Numbered from the stretch's first letter, positions 12,244 through 24,400 are shown. The stretch: DNA of 64,000 nt from Ligustrum vulgare (GCA_963555705.1 OY743170.1:27590862-27654861); one strand, 5' to 3'. Made by a program: numbers and translations. The notes: generated by a model from the letters alone, not told the origin.

Positions 12244-13212
12244 AGATATACATTGGAAGAGGTAGGTTGCTTGGGAGTTGGTAGAATTGTGTACGACTGG
12301 GAACTAATTAAGGACAGGAAGTTAGATTGCTGGAGAGTTTTTAATAGAGACGGAATATTGACACAAGTTGTGGAGGTTGGAAGAAAAGAGTTGCGCTGCT
12401 GGTGCAATTGAGGAAGACGGCTGGCTGGCTTCGGTGGTGCAATGATGCTTAGACAAAATCCGGGTTTTATTTTCATTATTGTTTGTTATTTTTTCTCCCA
12501 AGAATATGAATAGCTAAATTGTTAATCGGGATTGACGATATAGATTTAATGTTTTTAGTTTAATTTTAATTCTCAAGTTGGTGCTTTATTTTCATGTATT
12601 GATTTTATTATTGTGTTTAATGCTTGAGTTGCTTGATCACCAATTCATGATTTAATTCATAATCTGAGAGGTGAGTTAACAATTAGATCACGTAATAGAA
12701 TTCGACAATTTCAACAAAAAGATAGAGATATGAATTTGTGGTTGCTTGTGGTCACTTATGAATTCCTAGGCAATTTAATGCATATTTAGCTAAGGAGAAT
12801 TCTGACCCGTTGTAGAGATACATGATTGACTTAGTTAAATAGGCCTAATTTGAACTCGAGAGAGGTAAATTAGATAAATGCGTGAATTCGACCAAATACA
12901 ATTTTAGAAAACAATTTGAGATGAAAAATTAAGAGAGGACATTATTTCAAAATCATTAGTCCCGATATTCATTTAATTGTTCAAAAGAATCCACCACTTT
13001 GTTTCTTGTTGTTATTAGTTGCTTTTACTTTTAAAGTTTTATTTTTATTTTCTTGCAATTTTATTTTCTTAGTTTTTGTTTTAGTCTAGAAATTTTAGAA
13101 TCGAAGTAAATTTATAACGAATTAACTAGTCATCATGGGATAAACAACCTGGACTCAAAAGTCCACTTTTACTACTTGTTAACGATATCGTGTACTTACT
13201 ATTTCACACCAA
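12244..13212 (+). repeat. LTR-like sequence lacking its primer site
   Basis: Continues the sequence broken off at 4985. It ends near 13212 with taaacaacctggactc, then cgtgtacttac and caccaacaag. In plant Athila-like and large non-autonomous elements this kind of ending precedes tttttggcgccgttgcc (recalled), but here aaccatgaag follows. No coding capacity. Identification as an LTR is an inference. Confidence 0.3.
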
Positions 13213-14685
13213 CAAGAACCATGAAGAAAAAAGATTACAAATTTCTTCATTTCTACACATTTTTCTAAAAAACCCACTAATTTTGAATCTTCAACTTTCA
13301 CAGTACTTGATGAAACTTAAAAACTGAGTTGCAATCACGAAGGCCTACCATTCCATTTTTTCTTAATTATTATTTTTTATTTTATTTTTCAAATGCTTAG
13401 AGGCTTAATTCAAAGCTTTCCATTTGGATACAAATTAATTTGAGTTGACCTTTTGCAATAAATTAGATTATAGATACAATAATTTAAAATTTCAAAGAGG
13501 TAAACCACTACATAATTAGTGGGCAAATTTGTTTTAAGGTAATAAATATTGAATCTAATTACGCTTTAAAGCAATTCGTGCTTCTATAAACTGTCAAAAA
13601 TATAATTTGTCTATATAGATATACGTTCACGAACACCTCGAGAAATAAAATATATCTTTGTTTGTTGTTGGACACTGGACAGTTTAACACATTGCTCGGG
13701 TTAGTCGTTGGCAAGCATTTTGTCATTTCAATCAACGTTCCAAGTTTTCCATCATCCGATGCCAGCCGTGTAGGTTTATGTAAGGTATCATCAACCTAAA
13801 GATCATCTCGAATATGCACGAGTTGCGTTTTCACGATATCATATGAACTCTTGATTTACTCGGAAGATTTTATTATTATTTTTTTTAACCAAAAATTTCC
13901 ATACACGAATTTAACAGATCCAAGATATGTTGTACAACCATTTGTAAAAAATACCCATTGTAGGTAATATCTATAAACCGTAAAATCTCAAACACTCTAC
14001 TACAACAAAAGATAAAAACCAACAAAAAATTCACCATGTATTTCAAGTCTGATAATTGGCTAATAAAAAACTCACAAACCACAATAACCTTAACCCCTAT
14101 GTCCCCAGTGTAGTTATTTTGTTTTCTAAAGCGATACGAAACAACTTGTGTTTTACACAACAAACAGGAGTCTATAATTTTCTTGTGTTTTACATGCACG
14201 TAGGACCTATAACTGAAAAAGGTTGAGTCGAAATGCAGTATGTACAAACAATAGAGTTCGCTAATTTAGCCACCCATTAAGTGGAGAATAGAATCTTAAA
14301 AAGTATATTTTTTTTACCTGAACTGTAAGGTGACGTGCTATAAAATCAGAAGCCAAAACTATGAAAGTTCCATGTTTAAATTTAATTACTATGAATAAAT
14401 AATGGAGGAAGAATCATACAATTTTCGACTTCTGATCCTAATGCTAAAATACCAACAAAGATCCTAATGCTAAAATGGAGTGGGATGAGTGTATGACTTA
14501 TTCTATGTTTAACATAAGATCAGATCCTAATATTGCTAAAATATCAACGAAGAGGATCCCATGCTATCAACAAAAACACGGAAAACCAAATAACCGGATT
14601 CTAATATTAGGTTCACATTGTGTAGTTTGAAAAAATATCATTGGTTCTTGTCTTTCCCGAACCAAATCCCATAAATTAGTTGAAG
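13213..14685. other. Non-coding, nothing recognised
   Basis: AT-rich DNA with an open frame at 13885-14247 (minus) that has no motif and reads as chance. The phrase gatcctaatgctaaaat occurs twice near 14432-14476, and a diverged version appears near 14520. Confidence 0.5.
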
Positions 14686-14900
14686 TCATGGTGTTGAACC
14701 CTTAATTGCTTTAGCTAGGAATTTGCAACCCTTAAAAGAGATACCAGCCATTCTTGGTCGAGACCCACACATCGCCTTGCATTTTATAAGTACTGGCCAT
14801 ACAATATGGAGGGAGTGCGATGCTCTCTCCTTCCTTTCTTTGAGCTTCAACACTCTCGAGGTTGTCCTCAAGGTCCATATCTGCAAATCATAATTAACAC

Positions 14901-15080
14901 TCATCGTAAACACTTGGATCGATCAAAAGTCAAAAAAAATACATTTTCTAAATTATTCGATGGAATTGCATCAATGGCCTCTTGAATTTTCAGATAATCA
15001 CCCTTCCCAGAACCATCGACTTTTAAACGAATGGTTTTAAATAGATAGAATAGGAAAAATAAAGCAAGATAACATAAATC
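14901..15080 (-). pseudogene. Pectinesterase-like exon fragment
   Basis: The minus strand encodes IRLKVDGSGKGDYLKIQEAI followed by DAIPSNN. This matches the strongly conserved start of plant pectin methylesterase catalytic domains (V-D-x-S-G-x-G-D-Y-x-x-I-Q-x-A-I-D-A-I-P), enzymes that de-esterify wall pectin. Only this N-terminal stretch is recognisable. No catalytic Asp/Gln/Arg motifs follow, and the adjacent frame at 14686-14913 has no known motif. Element A sits about 200 bp upstream of it, so this could be a remnant, or a real gene start separated from its upstream part by the retrotransposon. Remnant is favoured. Confidence 0.45.
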
Positions 15081-15279
15081 GCCATTACCAACAACCTCGA
15101 ACGTACAGAAATGTGCAATTCTTGACATAAAATAGTAAGATGAATTTGTTAATATTTCAGTAGCTAAATAATACAGATTAAGCTATTAAAGAGAAGCAGA
15201 GGACAGAGAGAGATGTAGACGATTAAAACATACATATGAATGTTTGGAAAATCGGTATTTTATTTCCAAAAGCCGTAAT

Positions 15280-15861
15280 TGTCACGACCCGTCCCGAATC
15301 ATCCTAGTGGACCCGAGACGTGAAGTGTGGCGATGATGGAAGCTGGCTAGACACCAGATCCACCACCAAGGCAATTTGACCTGTTTCTGACCGTAAAAAA
15401 AATATTTAAAAAATAATTGACAGAGTTTCCCTTATAACTTTGACTATACCAACCTGAAAAGCAACAAAACTCCCAAACAAAATGTATATATATAACATCA
15501 ATTAGAAACTATTTGTCCCAAAATATGCATAACAAAATAAAATGCAGCGACCTGTTTGGTATCATTAACAAATTAACTAGAATATAAGTAAACCCCTCCA
15601 AAAGGGCAACAAACTCATCAACTATGAAATGTCATATGTCATCCAAAATACATACACAAAATACTCGACAGATGACCCATGAATAACAAGGACTTGTTAA
15701 ACGAATGGAATCATACAACTATTAGGTCACGTGGCTCTGGTTCTCTTCACTGCAGATTCTTCCAAAAAGGCTGCTCAAAACACAATGCGTCCTAAAATAG
15801 AAAAATAATAAGATATGAGTTTACAAACTCAATGAGTGGATAATTCGAAAATAAGTATACT
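15280..15861 (-). repeat. Element A 3' LTR, outer portion
   Basis: Matches 30543-31122 nearly base for base, from tgtcacgacccgtcccgaat to ataagtatactt, where element B begins. The LTR resumes at 24437, but the counterpart of about 31123-31870 (some 750 bp, including the 59-bp tandem repeats) is missing from this copy. Confidence 0.9.
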
Positions 15862-16669
15862 TGATGTGTTCCGAACCCTCGGCAATCGGAGTCATAGCAG
15901 GCTTGACGGGAAAATTTAAATATTCAAGCCAAAACAAGAATTCAACAGGTTCGACGAGCTTTGAAGATCAAATCATGTCGAAAAGAACCAGAAAATTAAG
16001 CAGAGTGCCTTTTACGGCCGTAACTATTGGAATTATGGCTGTAACACAACTATCACAATTTTTGGGCAGAACGTGACTTACGGTCGTAATCAAATTCGTC
16101 ACGGCCGTAACTGAGGTATTAGCTTTGGACCAGAGAGGGGTTTACAGCCGTAAGCCCGGTATTTACGACCGTAACTGAGTAGCGGCCAGATTTTGAGGAT
16201 TTATAATTATTTTGTTTCCTTTTTGGTTTTTAGGTTATTTGCCTATTTTAATATTTTAGCTTAATTAAAATTCTATTTTTAGTCAATTAGTGGCTAGGGT
16301 TTTTGTTTGCTTATTTATACGCTTTTTCCATTCATTGTAATTCAGACTTCGATTTTTAATAAAAATAGTTTTTATTGAGGATTCAATAAAAGTTATAGGT
16401 GGATTCCTATGTTTTTCGAACTTATCAAGAATATTTCTTGTGGCGTTCAAATATCGAACTTATCAAATATTCGCCAGAATATTTGTGGCGTTCAAATCAG
16501 AGACTTATAAAGGAGATTGAGAAAATCCTTGTGGCGTTTCGAAAGTCATGGTTCTTTATTCCATATCGTCGAGCCATCGCATCGTGAATATCGGGTCATG
16601 ATTCATCTGTCCAACCACAACCTGAGTTCAGAACTTTCCAGCGTTTCTTCCGCGCTTCGAATCTCATCA
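15862..16669 (+). repeat. Element B 5' LTR with repeated palindromic motif
   Basis: Begins near tgatgtgttccg and ends atctcatca just before the primer site. The 12-base palindrome ttacggccgtaa or one-to-three-mismatch versions occur at about 16013, 16036, 16079, 16100, 16142 and 16164. A direct repeat containing ttgtggcgttcaaat occurs around 16436 and 16480, with a weaker third copy near 16530. A TATA-like cttatttatacgc lies at about 16310. Confidence 0.65.
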
Positions 16670-16671
16670 TC

Positions 16672-16683
16672 TAGTATCAGAGC
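16672..16683 (+). other. Primer binding site of element B
   Basis: Reads tagtatcagagc, one base off the initiator-Met tRNA site tggtatcagagc, three bases after an LTR ending in tcatca. Confidence 0.7.
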
Positions 16684-16718
16684 TGGACTGTGAATTCGGG
16701 TTTTTCTATCCAGTTTAA

Positions 16719-17216
16719 TGTTGGAAATTTGATCGGTTTGAATTTCATCAGTTTGGAAATCAGTTTCAGTTGGAAATTTCATATTGAATGAAAATTAAAA
16801 CTCCATCAATTTCATCCGTTTTTTTTTTCATTTCATCAGTTTTTCAAATTCTGAATAAATGGAATTCATTGCTGATGGCTTATAAAAATGGCAGTATACT
16901 TCTCGGTTGAAAAAAGATCAAAAAAAAAAAAAAAAAAACAGAAAAATAATTTTCAGCATCCTCCATTTCAGCAGCAAAATTATTTTCCTCTTCTTCCTTC
17001 CTTCCTTCCAAAGTTCTTTGAGAGTTAACACAGCTAGTTCGACAGGCGGTTAACGTAGTGCAACGCTAGCCAACAACCGATTGTATCCTGGGAATCGAAC
17101 ACCGACCTAAACCTCGTGCACCCCGGTGAGGCGGCGAATTCGATTTAAGGAAACCGTGTGAACACGGGCCTTCGGTTTGATTATATTTTCTTTGATTCCC
17201 TAAATTTTCCCCAACA
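16719..17216 (-). repeat. Left terminal repeat of element C, inverted LTR
   Basis: Runs tgttggaaatttgatcgg to ccctaaattttccccaaca. It aligns end to end with the reverse complement of 22730-23226. Differences are mostly C/T or G/A transitions plus one homopolymer-length change, typical of methylated plant repeats. Confidence 0.93.
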
Positions 17217-17943
17217 AGCTTAAACCGAATTCTTGGTTGGAAATTTTAGAGAAGAAGAATTTTCCTTTCAGTTTTTGTTTACTGATTATTTTCCCCTCGG
17301 TTCTATTTAATTTTTCATGAGCTTTTGGTTACTGTTTATATAAATTGTAGTAGAGTGGTTTCTTCCTGTGATAGTTGCATGAGAAAATAGTAGGGTTTTA
17401 TATTTGCATGGTTGCTGGTTAAAACAGTAAGATCGGGAATTTTTTTAATCAAATTTTTGTTTCTTCGGTATAAGTTTTGTTAATTTTTTCAGGTTATGTT
17501 TACTGTATAACTGAGTTTCCCGTTTCTGGTTTTTAAAAATCATGGTTACTGTTTAAATATATTACAGTGAGGTTTACCGAGCTGTGTCTTTGCAAATTAA
17601 AAAAAAAACGTTGGTTTACAAAATTTTTTGTGGTTTCCGTTCTCTGCATGATTTCTCATGACTTTGCAAGTAGTTGTCTTTGTTTGAATTTCTTGAGCTC
17701 TCTACGTGGGCTTTACCCTCTCTCTCTCTCTCCATAATATTTTGTCTCTGCATGCTTTTTCATATGTTGCATGAGTTTTCATTTTGTAATGATTACTTGA
17801 ATAGTTTTATAATGATTGGTAACTTTTCTCATAAATTCCTTAGTTTTAATATTGTCTCGATCACATACTAAAGATTTCGAATATACTGACAATTTACAAC
17901 CTTATTATTATTCTAAATTATTCGTTGCTTGTTTTAAGGTTAA
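17217..17943 (+). other. Leader of element C
   Basis: T-rich untranslated leader between the left repeat and Gag. The expected tggtatcagagc is not present after 17216; the sequence there is agcttaaaccgaattcttgg. The Gag start at 17944 is preceded by taaggttaa. Confidence 0.6.
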
Positions 17944-18528
17944 ATGGCGTCTCATGGAAATAAAGATGTGAACAATGGAAGCAACATTGTTGGTACCGGT
18001 GTACCAAATCCTGTAATGACTGCGGTTAACCCTGTTCAGACCTCGACTGGCGATCCTCCCGTTGATGGGACACTTGGTGGCGGTATTCCTCATGTTGGAG
18101 TGAACCCCACTTTGCCTACGGCTGCGGCCTCGGCAATTCAATTTGGCACAATACCTTTGCCAGTACCTAGGGCTGTGGCCTCGGTACTTTTACCATCATT
18201 TCTGGCTCAATTTCCTGTGAATCATGCGATTCGACCAGACAAGTTTGCGGGGACTGATTTTAAGACATGGCAGAACAAGATGATTTTTTATCTTACAACT
18301 TTGGGCCTTGCACGTTTCCTCACCGAGGATGCCCCTGTTGTGGCTGAAAACGACACTAATTTGCATAGGCATGCTGCTTGGGATGCATGGAAAAGTGCAG
18401 ATTTCCTGTGCCGCAACTATGTCCTGGATGGCCTACAGAATTATCTGTATCACGTGTATGTGGTAAAGAAATCTGCTAAGGAGCTTTGGGAGTCCTTAGA
18501 AAAGAAGTACAAGGGATGCTGGGTCTAA
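17944..18528 (+). pseudogene. Copia C Gag, N-terminal part (frameshifted)
   Basis: Starts [14 protein letters not shown]. After a Gly/Pro-rich lead it has [20 protein letters not shown] and the Gag helices ending [14 protein letters not shown], typical of Tork/TNT1-like copia Gag (UBN2 family). Gag forms the cytoplasmic particle in which reverse transcription occurs. The frame is lost near 18515. It resumes one frame over as [20 protein letters not shown], so a small deletion in the KKYK-(A/E)-DAG region explains the break. The rest of Gag, with the zinc knuckle, is in the next feature. Confidence 0.88.
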
Positions 18529-18550
18529 GAAATTCTTAGCCAGTCGGTGC

Positions 18551-21001
18551 ATGGACTTCAAAATGGTGGATTCACGTTCAGTGGTGAGCCAAGTACAGGA
18601 GTACCAAGTGCTTTTGCAGGAAATGCATGCTGAGGGTTTGACTATGTCAGAATCCCTACAAGTGGCTACTTCTATTCACAAGCTACCTCCTCAGTGGAAG
18701 GCTTTCAAAAGCTATTTGCATCATAAGAGGAAAGAGATGTCTTTTGAGGATTTAATTATCAAGCTGCGGATTGAGGAGGATAACAAATCGGCTGAACGTA
18801 AATCGGAGAATTCTTACTCTGAAAAGGCTAATGTACTGGAGCACGACCAGAGTTCTGGTACCAAGAAAGGTCAATCTTTTAAAGCCAAGCAGGGTAATGG
18901 GAATCGAAATGATAAAAAGCAGGCCATGAAAGGGTCTCAGTCGAAGCCTACTGGTGGCGTAGGAAAGAAGGCCAAGTTCCAGTTCAATGGAAAGTGCTTC
19001 AATTGTGATAAAGTTGGGCACCAATCAGCAGACTGCCGCCAGCCTCGGAAGGATAACAAGCAGCGTCCTCAAGCTAATATGGTTGGAAATGAGAGAGATC
19101 ATCTCTCAGATGACATGTCAGACCTAAACCTTAATGCGGTGATTAGTGAGGTTAACTTGGTGGGATCTAACCCAAAGGAGTGGTGGCTGGACACTGGGGC
19201 CACTTGCCATGTCTGCTCCAACATGAGCATGTTCACTACTTTTGCACCAGTTACAAATGGTGAAAAATTGTTCATGGGAAACTCCGCAACATCTGAAGTG
19301 CTGGGTAAAGGCAAGGTGATCCTGAAGATGACCTCTGGTAGAGAGCTTACTCTGACCAATGTGTTGTATGTGCCAGAGATTCGCAAGAATCTGGTTTCTG
19401 GGTCTCTTCTGAGCAAGAATGGTTTCCGCGTGGTCATTGAGGCGGACAAGCTGGTGATTACCAAGATAGGAGTTTATGTTGGGAAAGGCTATATGACTGA
19501 TGGCCTATTTAAATTAAATGTAATTGCTGTAACCCCAACTGTTATGAATAATGAGAAAACTCCTTCTGTTTACTTGCTTGAGTTTCCTAATCTGTGGCAT
19601 GGTGGATTAGGTCACGTAAATTATAATGCAATTCGTAGGCTAAGCAAGCTAACCTACTTGCCCAGGTTTCAAATTGATTCGAATCACAAATGTGAAACCT
19701 GCGTTGAGGCAAAGCTTACAAGGTCTTCGTTTCATAGTATTGAAAGAAGTACCGAGCCGTTGGGACTAGTTCACAGTGATGTGTGTGACTTGAAATTTGT
19801 CCAAACAAGAGGCGGCAATAAGTATTTTATTACTTTTGTCGACGATAGCACGAGATACCGTTATGTGTACTTGCTTAAAAGCAAAGACGAAGCTATCGAA
19901 AAAATCATTCTTTATAAGAATGAAGTTGAAAATCAACTTAGCAAGAAAATAAAGGTACTGCGAAGTGATAATGGTGGTGAATATGAATCACCATTTGGTG
20001 AATTTTGTGCTAAACATGGAATAATTCACCAAACCACTGCACCTTATTCACCTCAGCAGAACGGAATTGCTAAGCGTAAGAATCGAACATTAAAAGAAAT
20101 GATGAATACTATGTTGATTAGTTCTGGACTACCACAGAACATGTGGGGAGAAGCTATTCTTTCTGCGAATTACATTTTGAATAAAGTGTTAAGAAAGAAT
20201 ATGGATAAGACTCCGTATGAACTTTGGACAGGCCGAACACCTTCGTATAAATACTTACGAATGTGGGGGTGTCTTTTGAAGGTCGTAGTGCCTCCTCCCA
20301 AGAAGGTCAAGATTGGACCTAAGACAGTTGACTGTGTGTTCATTGGTTATGCACAAAATAGTAGTGCATATAGGTTTCTTGTGCATTATTCGAATGTACC
20401 TGATATTGATCCGAACACGATCATGGAGTCTAGGAATGCACAATTCTTTGAGAATATATTTCCTTGTAAATCTCCTAAACAGTTAACTCCTATTAAACGG
20501 ACTATGGAATCTTCTGCTTCTGGCAGCAGTAAAGATCCAGTGGAAGAAGGTGAGGATGAGCCTAAACGAAGTAAAAGGACCAAAACTTCTAAGACGTTTG
20601 GCCCTGATTTTCTCACATATTTGATGGAGAATGATCCGCAAAGCTATAAAGAAGCTATATCTTCTCCCGATGGTCATCTGTGGAAAGAAGCCATCAAGAG
20701 TGAAATTGATTCTATCCTACAGAATCATACCTGGGAATTAGTAGATCTTCCTCCTGGTTGTAAGCCTTTGGGCTACAAGTGGATATTCAAGAAGAAGATG
20801 AAAGCGGATGGATCCATTGATAAATATAAAGCTCGGCTAGTAATCAAAGGTTATAAGCAAAAAGAAGGCTTAGATTACTTTGACACTTATTCTTCTGTGT
20901 CGAGAATAACTTCTATCCGAATGATAATTGCTATTGCAGCCTTGAGAAATCTGGAAATAGATGGATGTAAAAACAGCTTTCCTAAATGGAGATTTGAATG
21001 A
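18551..21001 (+). pseudogene. Copia C Gag C-terminus, protease, integrase and RT start
   Basis: With residue 1 at 18551, it shows the zinc knuckle [14 protein letters not shown] at about 149, the protease motif [14 protein letters not shown] at about 211, a pre-integrase motif [10 protein letters not shown], and the zinc-binding CETCVEAK. Integrase core Asp residues are in VHSDVCDL (410) and RSDNGGEY (473). The third catalytic position, normally the Glu of GVAERKN, reads [10 protein letters not shown] with Lys at about 508, so the D-D-E triad is broken. RT begins near [20 protein letters not shown], and the frame is lost at about 20963 by a deletion within LEIHQMDVKTAF. Upstream in-frame sequence from about 18522 belongs to the same protein. 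Confidence 0.9.
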
Positions 21002-22202
21002 AGAAATCTACATGGAGCAACCAGAGGGGTTTTCGGCTCCAGGACAAGAAAGGAAAGTCTGTAGATTGGTTAAATCACTTTATGGGTTAAAGCAAGCGCC
21101 GAAGCAATGGCATGAGAAGTTTGATAATGCTATGCTTTCTAGTGGTTTTAGAATCAATGAGTGCGACAAGTGTGTTTATGTTAAGGACACTAATGATGGA
21201 TATGTCATATTGTGTCTGTATGTCGATGACATGCTCATTGTCGGCAGCTCTGATAAGATTATCAAAGCCATTAAGAATATGTTAAACTCAAAGTTTGACA
21301 TGAAAGATATGAGTCTCGCGGATGTCATTTTGGGAGTAAAAATTACTCGAACTCCGAATGGACTTGTGTTATCTCAATCTCATTATATTGAAAAGATACT
21401 TGACAAGTTCAACAAGTCAGATACCACTGTGGCTAGGACTCCAGTGGATTTGAGTCTCCATTTATCCAAGAATATTGGTGACGGCGTGTCACAGTTAAAA
21501 TATTCTCGGATAATAGGGAGTTTAATGTATTTAATGACTTGTACGAGACCGGACATAGCATACTCAGTTAGTAGACTGAGTCGCTACACGAGTAACCCAG
21601 GTGCTATCCACTGGAAAGCTATTTTCAGGGTGTTACATTATTTGAGGTACACTCGTGATTTTGGACTGCATTATTCTAGATACCCTGCAGTAATCGAAGG
21701 GTATGCTGATGCAAACTGAATATCAGATATGTCTGACTCCAAGTCTACTAGTGGATATGTCTTCACTCTTGGTGGTGCAGCTGTCTCTTGGAAATCGTCC
21801 AAACAAACTTGCATCACAAGATCTACAATGGAATCAGAATTTATCGAGTTGGATAAAGCAGCTGAGGAAGCAGAGTGGCTTCGACAGTTTGTTGAGGATA
21901 TTCCAAGATGGTCAAAGCTTGTGCCTGCAATTTGTGTTTATTGCGATAACCAATCAGCAATTGGCAGGGCACAGAGCAATATGTATAATGGTAAGTCTCT
22001 ACATATTCGAAGACGACATAATACCATTCGAAAACTACTCTCACAAGGTATTATCACTCTGGACTATGTGAAGTCAAAGGATAATATTGCGGATCCGCTA
22101 ACCAAAGGGTTAACTCGTGAGCTAGTTGTTCAAGCATCGAGGGGAATGGGCTTGCAACCTATGACGTTGAAAGGTGTCATGGTGGAAACCCAACCTAGCT
22201 GA
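20961..22202 (+). pseudogene. Copia C reverse transcriptase and RNase H
   Basis: Continues RT from [20 protein letters not shown] through [13 protein letters not shown] (polymerase Asp pair) and [20 protein letters not shown] is then followed by TGA at 21717-21719, where copia proteins usually have Trp (DANWISD). Beyond it the same frame continues [25 protein letters not shown] and [12 protein letters not shown], the RNase H/Asp motifs, ending [10 protein letters not shown] at 22202. RNase H removes RNA template during cDNA synthesis. The single stop is consistent with a TGG to TGA transition. Confidence 0.9.
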
Positions 22203-22729
22203 ATAGAGATCCCATGATCTAGGTTCAAAGGGACAACTAAACCGTGTATATCTGTGTAAATCACTGAGAAGGTTCTCCTTCTGCTCATTCCTATGGTGTT
22301 TACAGTGATTGAAAAGATGCAGGTTAAGCTATTCTTTTAATGACTCTTAAGCGTGGTGGTGAAACGCTAAGTTAAGAGGTCACCTATGTGAGTGTGAAGT
22401 GAGGCCGCTTCTATAAGGATTGGGAAGGCTATATCCTTGAACAAACACTTGCAGAACCAGGCGACGTGTTCATGGCCAAAATGAACACAACTTTGAGAAC
22501 TATGCTGTGTCTAGAATGGTCCTGTGTGAGATCTATTGTCTTGGTTTACACAAATGGAGAAACAGTTCAAGGCATCAGATCCACTGGTTTGCTAGTAATA
22601 CCCGATAGGATTCACAAGGGAAGGTTCAAAGCTAAACGCTACCTATCCTATGCAGGATTGATTCATTTACTCTCTCTTTGGCTTCTGAGTCTTCAATTTC
22701 CTCAAATTTTCATTCATGTGGGGGATCCT
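22203..22729 (+). other. 3' untranslated region and polypurine tract of element C
   Basis: About 530 bp without coding motifs, ending in the purine-rich catgtgggggatcct directly before tgttggggaaaa. The frame at 22466-22765 runs into the LTR and is not a gene. Confidence 0.65.
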
Positions 22730-23226
22730 TGTTGGGGAAAATTTAGAGAATCAAAGAAAATATAATCAAGCCGAAGGCCCGTGTTCACACGGTTTCCTTA
22801 AATCGAATTCGCCGCCTCACTGGGGTGCACGAGGTTTAGATCGGTGTTCGATTCCCAGGATACAATCGGTTGTCGGTTAGCGTTGCACTACGTTAACCGC
22901 CTGTCGAACTAGCTGTGTTAACTCTCAAAGAACTTTGCAAGGAAGGAAGGAAGAAGAGTAAAAGAATTTTGCTGCTGAAATGGAGGATGCTGAAAATTAT
23001 TTTTCTGTGTTTTTTTTTTTTTTTTGATCTTTTTTCAACCGAGAAGTATACTGCCATTTTTATAAGCCATCAGCAATGAATTCCATTTATTCAGAATTTG
23101 AAAAATTGATGAAATGAAAAAAAAAATGGATGAAATTGATGGAGTTTTAATTTTCATTCAATATGAAATTTCCAACTGAAACTGATTTCCAAACTGATGA
23201 AATTCAAACTGATCAAATTTCCAACA
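22730..23226 (+). repeat. 3' LTR of element C
   Basis: Runs tgttggggaaaatttag to caaatttccaaca, in normal orientation after the polypurine tract, and is followed by the target duplication tttaa. Confidence 0.93.
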
Positions 23227-23645
23227 TTTAATTCTTATGTTTATCATCGAGTCTGTCATAAGAATTATCCATATCTTGTTGTTGAGTCTTTCTTTTCTTG
23301 AGTGTTTTTCATGCCAGTAAATTTTTTCCAATTTGATCAATATAAAAATTCAACAAAAATTCAAAAGTATTTATTTTGTTCGATTCTTATCCAAATCCTG
23401 TTCCGTTTGTTTTGTTGTGTTCGTGTCGAATTTTCAGATTTATTTTTTAAAAAAATTATTATTATTTAATTCCGAAAATTCATTATTCAAAAAAAAAAAA
23501 GAGTTATTCCAAATTCAAGAACCACTTTCTTGAGTTTCTTTAAAATTCTTGATATTCATTTCCTTCGAAGTCAATAAAAGTCATTCTTGCTATTTGATAT
23601 CTAAATCATCTTCATTCTTGAATTTTTTTTAACGTCACATAAGGA

Positions 23646-24400
23646 ATGGATTATAATCCGGGCTCTTTATTCAAAACTAGATGTTATGTGGATCATAAGG
23701 GTTGCAGTTTGGCGATTGGTGGAAAGTGTTTTACTAATTTCGTTAGTAGCACCGTGATTGAAAAATTAGGAATGCCCCTAAAACCACACTATAAACCTTA
23801 TAGGATGACATGGATGAGGGAGTTTGGGAATTTCAAAGTAACCAAACAAGTTCTAGTGCCTATCACCCAGGGAATGTATAGTGAGAATGTATGGTGTGAT
23901 TTAGTACCATTGAAATCTGATACATATTTTATTGGGAAAACCTTGGAGGCGTAGGAGGGAGGCTGTTTATGATAAGAGTATGCACATATACGAATTCCTT
24001 AAGAAAGGAAAAACATGCGCACTATATGGGTTGACATTAGAAGAAGCACTTGAAGATTCACGAAGGGTAAGGAATGAGAGTGGAAAGTGGTATAATAGGA
24101 GGCATCATGGGGATAAGGATATTGATAAGAAGGAGGGAGAGTTGAAATTAAAAACAAATAAACAAACTCCAAAATTTGATGAGGAGAAGGTGGAATTGGG
24201 AGTTGAGGTTGAAGTTCAAAATTTGAGCGTTGAATTGGACGATCCACATTTGGGTAACAATGAGGTAGTGAACAAGCGTGGTGATAAAAATGTGGAGATA
24301 GGAGATGTGGTTGAATTTGAGAGTAAAAATTTGAAAAGGTGGTTGAAGATGCAAAGGAAGAACGAGGTGAAGAGGAGGGCCTCGTGGTTCTTAAAGAAGA
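23646..24400 (+). pseudogene. Gypsy B protease fragment, frameshifted
   Basis: MDYNPGSLFKTRCYVDHKG starts an aspartic-protease-like region: CSLAIGGKCFTNFVSSTVIE, PYRMTWMREFG, VTKQVLVPITQG and VWCDLVPLKSDTYFIGKT. This corresponds to gypsy retropepsin domains usually ending L-L-G-R-P-W. The catalytic D-S/T-G is replaced by IGGK. At about 23940 the frame shifts to GKPWRRRREAVYDKSMHIYE, the continuation. Downstream to 24414 is a charged Lys/Glu-rich linker. No RT follows. Confidence 0.7.

Larger units (their letters stand above)
16719..23226 (+). mobile_element. Ty1/copia retrotransposon C with inverted LTRs
   Basis: A plus-strand copia element flanked by the perfect 5-bp duplication tttaa (16714-16718 and 23227-23231). 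The right LTR (22730-23226) has the expected orientation after a polypurine-rich catgtgggggatcc. The left terminal repeat (16719-17216) is the reverse complement of it, at about 97-98% identity by eye (about 12 substitutions). Both outer ends are therefore the same LTR end (tgttggaaatttg / caaatttccaaca). No Met-tRNA primer site follows the left repeat. Pol has two frameshifts and a stop. Confidence 0.88.
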
